Positions 1-4,738 of a stretch of 5,696 nucleotides of DNA are shown here, in pieces. How positions within the stretch are numbered: the stretch's first letter is position 1; every line of letters starts with the position of its first letter. The DNA is from an uncultured Collinsella sp. (lineage in GTDB: Bacteria > Actinomycetota > Coriobacteriia > Coriobacteriales > Coriobacteriaceae). A program made the position numbers and the translations under genes. The stretch is from NCBI GenBank assembly GCA_902470265.1, contig CABRFW010000109.1, forward strand, positions 1 to 5,696, written 5' to 3'. The notes below the pieces were generated by a model. It was given only the letters and a program-made list of their open reading frames with translations. It searched no databases and was not told where the DNA came from.

Positions 1-527
1 TCGGCGTACTGGATGTCCCAATCGTCGAATGTGAGCTGGCGAAAGTACGGCTCGCCGTCGGAAAGCGGACGCGTTGGAGCGGTTATGGCGGTGCCGCCCT
101 GGATACGCGCGAGGGGAATTTCGACATCGCGGTAGCCTGCCATGCTAATGGAGATGCCGCCGTTAAAGTCGTACGCGTCGAGAAGCGTTGCCTCGTCCAC
201 GTAGCCTTCTGAAAGAGGGGCGACCTCAAAGATGGCCGTGCCTTCGTCATCGGTCGTGGCGGTGAGCTGCTTGCCTGCGGCATAGCGCGATATGAGCGTG
301 ACCTGGGCACCCGTGATGGGCGTATTCTTGTTGGCGACGTCGACCACGACCACACCGAACATGGTGCGCGAGAGAACGAGCACCCTGAAGGGGTCTTTTT
401 CGTCGGCATGGGCTTCGGTGGGTGCGAACGGCAATATGAAGGCGTTTGCGCTTCCCGGCACGCGCGGCATCATAATGCTCGCTAACGAGGACGCTCCGGC
501 GACAAGTAACGAACGGCGATCAAGCAT
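1..527 (-). CDS. Exported protein with Tat-like signal and Ig-like/carboxypeptidase-regulatory-like domain, 3' part beyond the window
   Basis: This is an open frame of 175 complete codons from the ATG at 525-527 to the left edge, with no stop, so the C-terminus is missing. The start is supported by GGGAG at 534-538 (read on the minus strand), 6 bases away. Residues 1-29 form a signal peptide: D3-R4-R5-S6-L7-L8 resembles the twin-arginine motif, a short hydrophobic stretch follows, and A27-N28-A29 or A39-H40-A41 could be the cleavage site. Residues about 47-104 alternate hydrophobic and polar residues, with a 'PITGAQVTL' turn and a 'TTDDEGTAIFEV' strand. That pattern is typical of the transthyretin-like beta-sandwich called carboxypeptidase regulatory-like, found as an adhesion or spacer module in surface proteins. 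The rest (to residue 175) looks extracellular but is not recognised. Export is likely, the fold is an inference, and the function is unknown. Confidence 0.75.
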   Translation of the reverse strand, partial: MLDRRSLLVAGASSLASIMMPRVPGSANAFILPFAPTEAHADEKDPFRVLVLSRTMFGVVVVDVANKNTPITGAQVTLISRYAAGKQLTATTDDEGTAIFEVAPLSEGYVDEATLLDAYDFNGGISISMAGYRDVEIPLARIQGGTAITAPTRPLSDGEPYFRQLTFDDWDIQYA

Positions 528-635
528 CTTGGGCTCCCATCCCGCAAGTATCGGTGGAAATAATCCAATTTTGCGAGAAGGCGCCCCGTGGCGGTAGTGC
601 CGTTCAAGGGTCAAAATGTCCAAATTGATCGAGCG

Positions 636-669
636 AAGCGCCGGGTTCCGGAACGCGTTCGATGCGCTT
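636..669. repeat. Nested inverted repeat between the LuxR-type gene and the exported-protein gene
   Basis: AAGCGC at 636-641 and GCGCTT at 664-669 are perfect inverted arms. Between them lie two overlapping 10-base palindromes, GTTCCGGAAC (645-654) and GAACGCGTTC (651-660), which share the GAAC half. The element starts 13 bases after the LuxR-type gene's stop on the minus strand. It has no T-run after it in that direction, so a standard intrinsic terminator is not supported. It could be a regulator operator or an RNA hairpin. The symmetry is seen directly; the role is unknown. Confidence 0.45.
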
Positions 670-682
670 GGTAGTCCGGTCG

Positions 683-1687
683 CTAACGTAACATATGCGC
701 GACCAGCTCGGCGCGTGTGCCGATGCCAAGCTTTGCGTATACGCCGGATAGGCGGTTTTTGACGGTGCCCGGCGATACTCCCATATGGCGTGCGATTTCG
801 GCGTTGGTCCACCCACGACAGGCGAGCATGGCCATGGTGAATTCCGTGGTCGTTAGATCGTCGGCAACGTCCTCGCCCGAATCGGGGTTGTGGATGCGCC
901 GCCAGCCGTAGCTGAAGCGGTACGTGATCTCGATGATGCGCGCGAAGTCGTCAGGGTATTGCGTTTTTAGGCATGCCTCGATAAGCCCCTGTAAAAGGCC
1001 GTGATGCTCGCCAATGAGCTCAATAAGGCCGTCGGGGCGCGCAATGTTCCAAGCAACTCCGAAGTGCGTTTTTGCGGCGTCGATGTCCTTGAGGCTCATG
1101 CATGCCATGGAAGCTGCCAAGTGCAGGAACAGCTCCGAGATGGGATAACTTCCCTGTTTCATGATCAGGGCGTTTTCCGCCATGCCCAGGCTGCGGCCAT
1201 ATTCGCCGCGCAGGTACAGGGCATGCGCCATCACGTAGCTGGCGAACAGGCGCAGACCTTCGGGCAGATGCGCCGCAAGCGGATAAAACTCTTCGGCGGA
1301 ATACGGGGAAGGCAAGTGCAGCAGGACGCTCGCGGCCGAGGCGAACAGGATATGTGTGGCGTGGACGGCGGGCGACTCCTCGTCAGCCGGCGTATCGAGG
1401 ATGCCAGCAAGGCACCGGCGGGCGTCGGCGATACGGTTGAGCGACAGGCTGGCGTATCCGCAGATAAAGCATGCGGAATAGCACAGCGAGGGATCGGTGG
1501 CGTCAAGATAGGGGCGCGCCGTCTTGGCAGCGAGGGCGGCCTGTCCGCGAAAGTACAGCGCTTCTGCCGTGGCGATGGTGCGTGAATCGGGGTCGGAAAT
1601 GCCTGCAACCGCAGCGTCAATCTGCCCCGGCACAAAGGCGGTGCACATCAACGGCATGGGAACGCATGGGTAGCCATCGCAGTCCAT
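683..1687 (-). CDS. LuxR-type HTH transcriptional regulator with helical (TPR-like) N-terminal region
   Basis: This is a cytoplasmic DNA-binding regulator of 334 residues. The C-terminal 57 residues (278-334) are a GerE/LuxR helix-turn-helix. They hold the conserved 'LTxxE' opening (E282), 'NAEIARHMGVS' (E297, I298, A299), 'TVKNRL' (T308-V309-K310) and a 'KLGIGTRAELV' end. The usual histidine after TVKx is replaced by R312. Residues about 25-265 are rich in alanine and leucine helices with repeat-like spacing, as in the TPR-like regions of MalT/LAL-type regulators. There is no receiver domain, no P-loop ATPase and no clear membrane segment, so the activating signal is unknown. The N-terminus is rich in cysteine (C3, C8, C15, then C69, C73, C76). 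I chose the ATG at 1685-1687 over an upstream TTG at 1712-1714 because GGGAG sits 7 bases before it. It lies 67 bases behind the sensor kinase gene on the same strand and may be co-transcribed. Confidence 0.85.
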   Translation of the reverse strand: MDCDGYPCVPMPLMCTAFVPGQIDAAVAGISDPDSRTIATAEALYFRGQAALAAKTARPYLDATDPSLCYSACFICGYASLSLNRIADARRCLAGILDTPADEESPAVHATHILFASAASVLLHLPSPYSAEEFYPLAAHLPEGLRLFASYVMAHALYLRGEYGRSLGMAENALIMKQGSYPISELFLHLAASMACMSLKDIDAAKTHFGVAWNIARPDGLIELIGEHHGLLQGLIEACLKTQYPDDFARIIEITYRFSYGWRRIHNPDSGEDVADDLTTTEFTMAMLACRGWTNAEIARHMGVSPGTVKNRLSGVYAKLGIGTRAELVAHMLR

Positions 1688-1694
1688 CTTCCAT

Positions 1695-1699
1695 CTCCC
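1695..1699 (-). promoter_or_regulatory. Ribosome binding site deciding the LuxR-type gene start
   Basis: GGGAG on the minus strand, 7 bases before the ATG at 1685-1687. The longer reading from TTG at 1712-1714 has its nearest AGGAG about 13 bases away, so the shorter start is preferred. Confidence 0.5.
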
Positions 1700-1754
1700 A
1701 ACAGCTGGCAACAATGCAGCAATTGTACTCCTGTTGCTCGGGACCCCTTTCGTT

Positions 1755-2906
1755 TTACTGTTCGGTTAACGCTGCGGATCGTTTTGGAAGGCTTACGAGC
1801 ATGGTGGTCCCGCTCTCGGAACTTGCTTCGACCTCTACCGTGCCACCGTGAAGCGCTGCAATCTCCCAAACGAGCGCTAGTCCGAGTCCTGCGCCGCCAT
1901 ATGCCCTGCTGCGGGATTTGTCTAGACGAAAGAACGGCTGGAAGATGCTCTCACGGTACTGCTTGGGTATTCCCGGGCCCTGGTCCTCGACTCGCAGGAA
2001 CACATGGCTGTCGTTGTCGCAGATGGAGACGTTGACAGTCGAGCCGGTGCGGCTGTAACGGATGGCATTTTCGACCAGGTTAAACACCAGCCGATAGAGG
2101 AGCGTGTCGCTCCCGATTACTAAAGCGTCTCCAGCACAATTGAGGGCTATGCCCTTATTTTCGGCAAGTGGCGCAAGGTCGGTGAGGACCTCTTCGGACA
2201 AAGGACCAAGTTCCACATCGTCCTCGCAAGGGACGCTGCGGAGCTCACTCATCTCGAGCAATACCTTGGCCATTCGAGACATGCGCTCGGTTTGTTCTTG
2301 TAGCAGGCCGAGCAGCTCGGCTGTTTCGGGTTGCAAACCGGAGTGCTCGGAGATGAATAGTTCAATCTGTGCTTGCATAAGGGCGAGCGGGGTGCGCAGC
2401 TCGTGTGCGGCGTTGCCGGTAAACTGACGCTGTGCAGAGAATCCTTCGCCAAGACGAGTGATCATGTCGTTGAAAGAGGCGCTGCATCGTTGTAGCTCGG
2501 TGGGCACATCTTCATTGAGTCTGATTTCGCTTAGGTTGTCAGGCTGCACACGCTCAACCTGGGCTGCAAAAGCCCGTAGTGGTTTGAGTGCACGGCCGCT
2601 CACAAAGTATGCCAGCACGCCGCCAAGGAGTGTGATTCCAGTCGTGATGTACCAGGCTGCCGTGCCAAAAGACTCCTGTGCGTCGTTTACGACGATCGTG
2701 ACCTTGTCATAGAGGGCCGCTTTCGTTGGGTCGAACGCCTGGGGCGAATCTTCGCCGGTTGCGTTAAAGGCCGAGATGTCGCTGCCGATGGCATCCATAT
2801 AGCGCATGCCCGTATAGCCGACCAGGCAGTTCGTCAGCACGCATGCTGCACACGTGAGCAGTGCCGTCATAATCGTTATGCGCCATTGCAGCGAAAGCCC
2901 TTTCAT
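1755..2906 (-). CDS. Two-component sensor histidine kinase (HAMP-HisKA-HATPase_c)
   Basis: This is a membrane sensor kinase of 383 residues that autophosphorylates on histidine and should pass the phosphate to the adjacent response regulator. Two membrane helices (about 10-31 and 84-103) enclose a short external loop of about 50 residues with no recognised ligand domain. A HAMP-like linker (about 102-155, 'ALKPLRAF') follows. The HisKA H-box is 'NAAHELRTPL' with phospho-acceptor H168. The ATP-binding domain shows the N-box 'NLVENAIRYS' (N276, N280), the G1 box 'DQGPGIP' (D308, G310, G312), the F-box (F325-F326) and the G2 box 'GGAGLGL' (G338-G342). All catalytic boxes are intact. The ATG at 2904-2906 overlaps the regulator's stop as ATGA and is preceded by GGAGG (2914-2918), so translation is coupled. 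Oddity: the first membrane helix contains C19-A-A-C22 and C27. The architecture is that of EnvZ/BaeS-like kinases; the signal is not known. Confidence 0.95.
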   Translation of the reverse strand: MKGLSLQWRITIMTALLTCAACVLTNCLVGYTGMRYMDAIGSDISAFNATGEDSPQAFDPTKAALYDKVTIVVNDAQESFGTAAWYITTGITLLGGVLAYFVSGRALKPLRAFAAQVERVQPDNLSEIRLNEDVPTELQRCSASFNDMITRLGEGFSAQRQFTGNAAHELRTPLALMQAQIELFISEHSGLQPETAELLGLLQEQTERMSRMAKVLLEMSELRSVPCEDDVELGPLSEEVLTDLAPLAENKGIALNCAGDALVIGSDTLLYRLVFNLVENAIRYSRTGSTVNVSICDNDSHVFLRVEDQGPGIPKQYRESIFQPFFRLDKSRSRAYGGAGLGLALVWEIAALHGGTVEVEASSESGTTMLVSLPKRSAALTEQ

Positions 2907-3577
2907 TCTCCATCCTCCATAACGTAGCCCCCTCCAATCCGATTGCGAATCGGGTCGTATCCCAAAGCGCCACGCAACTTTTTTCGGAGCGACGAGATGT
3001 GGACGCGGGTTGCGTTGCTAAAACAGTTCACGGTGCTATCCCAAACGTGCTCGATAAGCTCCTCTTGGCTTACCGGTCGCCCCTGATTAAGCATCAGGTA
3101 TTCCAAGATTCCCGTTTCCTTGCGTGTAAGAGATAAGGCCTCGCTGCCCACGGAAGCGATGCGCGCCTTGGTGTCAAAGCTGAGTTTTCCGCAGGTTAAT
3201 ACTATGTCGCTTTGTGCGAAGCGCCTGAGGGTAAGGCTGCGGATCCTTGCCGCAAGTTCGTCCAGATGAAACGGCTTGGTGAGGTAATCGTTGGCGCCGG
3301 CATCGAGTCCGTCAACCTTATCGGATACTTCGCCACGCGCGGACAGAATCAGCACCTTGGTCTCGCAGTCGGTTTTCCTAAGTTCCCTGAGCACGGTCAT
3401 GCCATCGATACGGGGAAGGTTGAGGTCGAGTACCACGAGGTCAAAGACTTCGACGCCCAGCAGGTCGAGCGCCTCCTGTCCATCGTGACAGCAGTCGACG
3501 CTGTACGCCAAGTTTCGCAAACTGCGCGCGATTGCATCGCACAGTGCTCGCTCGTCTTCGACGATCAAAATACGCAT
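2903..3577 (-). CDS. OmpR/PhoB-family DNA-binding response regulator
   Basis: This cytoplasmic regulator of 224 residues is the partner of the overlapping kinase. The receiver domain (1-115) has the acidic pair E7-D8, the phosphorylation site D51 in 'LVVLDLNLP', the switch residues S79 and Y98, and K101 in 'LTKPF'. The C-terminal winged helix (about 125-222) shows 'SLTRKETGILEYLM', the recognition helix region 'NATRVHISSLRKKL' and the wing 'IGGGYVM', as in the OmpR/PhoB class. All residues needed for phosphorylation are present. I start it at the ATG at 3575-3577 because AAGGAG lies 6 bases upstream and 'MRILIVEDE' is the usual family beginning. A longer reading from ATG at 3593-3595 would put that ribosome site inside the gene. 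It is the first gene of the minus-strand unit and is divergent from the redox operon across about 90 bases, which makes it the natural candidate to control that operon. Confidence 0.95.
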   Translation of the reverse strand: MRILIVEDERALCDAIARSLRNLAYSVDCCHDGQEALDLLGVEVFDLVVLDLNLPRIDGMTVLRELRKTDCETKVLILSARGEVSDKVDGLDAGANDYLTKPFHLDELAARIRSLTLRRFAQSDIVLTCGKLSFDTKARIASVGSEALSLTRKETGILEYLMLNQGRPVSQEELIEHVWDSTVNCFSNATRVHISSLRKKLRGALGYDPIRNRIGGGYVMEDGE

Positions 3578-3583
3578 AACAGT

Positions 3584-3589
3584 CTCCTT
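3584..3589 (-). promoter_or_regulatory. Ribosome binding site deciding the response-regulator start
   Basis: AAGGAG on the minus strand, 6 bases from the ATG at 3575-3577. It lies downstream of the alternative in-frame ATG at 3593-3595, so that upstream start is unlikely. Confidence 0.65.
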
Positions 3590-3607
3590 GCACATTCCAA
3601 ATCGCGC

Positions 3608-3635
3608 TTAACACGGATTTTATAGTCGATATGGT
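3608..3635 (+). promoter_or_regulatory. Possible sigma-70-type promoter for the redox operon
   Basis: TTAACA (3608-3613) matches the -35 consensus in 5 of 6 bases. TATGGT (3630-3635) matches the -10 consensus in 4 of 6, with a 16-base spacer. The predicted transcript would start about 25-30 bases before the first codon of the small CXXC gene. A competing -10, TATAGT (3621-3626), matches in 5 of 6 but has no good -35. The boxes were read by eye, and a start-site experiment could place them differently. Confidence 0.4.
3619..3624 (-). promoter_or_regulatory. Possible -10 element for the response regulator/kinase transcript
   Basis: Read on the minus strand this is TATAAA within CTATAAAAT, 5 of 6 to the -10 consensus, and about 40 bases before the regulator's start codon. 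No convincing -35 box is found 16-18 bases upstream, which could mean that the promoter depends on an activator. It overlaps the predicted plus-strand promoter, so the two directions may compete for polymerase. Confidence 0.3.
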
Positions 3636-3644
3636 CCAATGGTC
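3622..3644 (+). repeat. Three near-identical hexamers in the divergent control region
   Basis: ATAGTC (3622-3627), ATGGTC (3631-3636) and ATGGTC (3639-3644) are direct repeats at steps of 9 and 8 bases. They overlap the possible -10 boxes in both directions. OmpR-family regulators usually bind direct repeats about 10-11 bases apart, so the pitch is shorter than usual. They may be the regulator's operator or chance; the repeats are seen directly, the role is inferred. Confidence 0.35.
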
Positions 3645-3652
3645 GCGTAACG

Positions 3653-3659
3653 AAAGGAG
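3653..3659 (+). promoter_or_regulatory. Ribosome binding site of the small CXXC gene
   Basis: AAAGGAG, 8 bases before the TTG at 3668-3670. It is a strong match and sets the start of a reading frame too short for most gene-calling cutoffs. Confidence 0.65.
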
Positions 3660-3667
3660 TGGTCGAG

Positions 3668-3814
3668 TTGTTCAAAGCGGTAAAACCCATGGTACAGGTC
3701 GCTTTGTTGATCGTCGGAATTGCCATGGTGTGCTTTGGTGTTATGCGTGGCGAGGCGGATGCCGTGCTGGCCAAAGCGATTAGGCTGTGCTTGGAGTGTA
3801 TCGGAATTGGATAA
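3668..3814 (+). CDS. CD1871A-family small CXXC membrane protein (48 residues)
   Basis: This tiny open frame uses a TTG start and ends at TAA (3812-3814). It has a basic N-terminus (K3, K6), one membrane helix (about residues 8-25), an 'MRGEADAVLAKA' stretch, and a C-terminal 'CLECIGIG' with the cysteine pair C41/C44. From memory, this length, the 'FGVxRGE' stretch after the helix and the terminal CLECIGIG are the hallmarks of the family named after C. difficile CD1871A. Its biochemical role is not established. The positive-inside rule suggests that the N-terminus is in the cytoplasm and the CXXC pair outside, where the thioredoxin-like lipoprotein of the same operon would also be. The stop overlaps the start of the polyferredoxin gene by 8 bases. 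It could serve as a thiol partner or small subunit of that protein, which is inference. The coding assignment is firm because of the strong ribosome site, the family match and the overlap. Confidence 0.85.
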   Translation: MFKAVKPMVQVALLIVGIAMVCFGVMRGEADAVLAKAIRLCLECIGIG

Positions 3815-4709
3815 AAGAGAAAACACTGCGTCGCATGTTTTGGCCCGATTTCGCGGATTCATTCAGGCGGCGGCGACGCTGGTCACCAACATTCACCTGC
3901 CAAACTTTGCCAAAGGCGGCATCTATCAGGGCGCGGGAAAAACAGTCTGCGTACCTGGACTTAATTGCTATTCGTGCCCCGCGGCATCGGGTGCGTGCCC
4001 CATCGGGTCGTTCCAGTCGGTGGTAGGTTCATCCAGGTTCAACTTTTCTTACTATGTTACCGGTACGCTCATTTTGCTCGGCGTGCTGCTGGGACGCTTT
4101 GTATGCGGCTTTCTGTGCCCGTTTGGCTGGCTGCAGGAGCTGCTTCATAAGATTCCCGGCAAAAAGCTTTCGACAAAAAAGCTCAAGGCGCTTACGTATA
4201 TCAAATACTTCGTGCTGCTGTTTGCTGTGGTATTGCTGCCTGTGCTGGTGGTCAACGACCTGGGGATGGGAGATCCGTTCTTTTGCAAATACGTCTGTCC
4301 GCAGGGCGTACTCGAGGGCGCCATTCCGCTGGCCATTGCCAACGCCGGCATTCGATCTGCGCTGGGGCAGCTCTTTACCTGGAAACTTGCCGTTCTCATT
4401 GCCGTGGTAGTGCTGAGCGTTTTGTTCTATCGCCCCTTCTGCAAATGGATTTGTCCACTTGGCGCATTCTATGCGCTCATGAATAGGGTGTCCCTACTGG
4501 GGATTCGGGTCGACGCATGCAAATGTGTCTCGTGCGGCAAGTGCTCAAAGGTTTGTCAGATGGACGTTGATGTGGTCCGCGCGCCCAATCATGCCGAATG
4601 TATCCGGTGCGGAAAGTGCATCGGGGCCTGTCCTGTCGATGCCATCAGCTATCGCTATGGCCTGGATGTGTCGGCGGAAAAGCTTCCCTTGACCGCTGAT
4701 AAAAAGTAA
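3807..4709 (+). CDS. Membrane-bound 4Fe-4S polyferredoxin (NapH/YccM-like)
   Basis: This electron-transfer membrane protein of 300 residues is likely to carry electrons between cytoplasmic donors and a membrane or external acceptor. The N-terminal part has a family-typical cysteine cluster 'VPGLNCYSCPAASGACPIG' (C54, C57, C64, with C48 just before). Three CxxxCP motifs follow at C100/C104, C160/C164 and C212/C216, each close to a hydrophobic helix (about 82-102, 133-150, 192-209). The C-terminal domain has two ferredoxin motifs: C240, C243, C246, C250 and C265, C268, C271, C275-P. These should bind two 4Fe-4S clusters, probably on the cytoplasmic side. The same layout is found in NapH, YccM and the NosR C-terminus. 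The start is taken as TTG (3807-3809), inside the preceding gene, with GGAG 10 bases upstream (3793-3796). No in-frame ATG is available, and the frame extends further upstream only through sequence that codes for the small CXXC gene in another frame. The donor and acceptor are unknown. Confidence 0.88.
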   Translation: MDKRENTASHVLARFRGFIQAAATLVTNIHLPNFAKGGIYQGAGKTVCVPGLNCYSCPAASGACPIGSFQSVVGSSRFNFSYYVTGTLILLGVLLGRFVCGFLCPFGWLQELLHKIPGKKLSTKKLKALTYIKYFVLLFAVVLLPVLVVNDLGMGDPFFCKYVCPQGVLEGAIPLAIANAGIRSALGQLFTWKLAVLIAVVVLSVLFYRPFCKWICPLGAFYALMNRVSLLGIRVDACKCVSCGKCSKVCQMDVDVVRAPNHAECIRCGKCIGACPVDAISYRYGLDVSAEKLPLTADKK

Positions 4710-4738
4710 ACAAGCTTCGACAAAACGGAGGAATGACT

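Noticed and set aside
83..409. A 108-codon minus-strand frame inside the exported-protein gene
   Set aside because: It is rich in Ser, Arg and Pro and is out of frame with the signal-peptide-bearing reading, which runs without a stop from 527 to the window edge.
1001..1585. A 194-codon open frame on the plus strand, antisense to the LuxR-type gene
   Set aside because: It lies fully inside a gene with a clear HTH domain, has an atypical low-complexity composition, and no family features. High-GC codon bias on one strand often opens the opposite strand.
1708..1737. Inverted repeat GCAACA/TGTTGC between the kinase and LuxR-type genes, considered as a terminator
   Set aside because: The stem is only 6 pairs with an 18-base loop and there is no T-run after it in the direction of transcription.
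3578..3595. A six-codon longer response regulator starting at ATG 3593-3595
   Set aside because: It would place the good AAGGAG ribosome site inside the gene, and the family normally begins just before the ILIVEDE strand.
3720..3806. A 29-codon N-terminal extension of the polyferredoxin
   Set aside because: The stretch codes for the CD1871A-type protein in another frame, and the extension reads as a Cys/Trp/Arg-rich sequence that does not resemble the family.
4733..4738. A start two codons earlier for the thioredoxin-like lipoprotein
   Set aside because: It is only 1 base from the GGAGG site, too close for initiation; the ATG at 4739 has a 7-base spacing.
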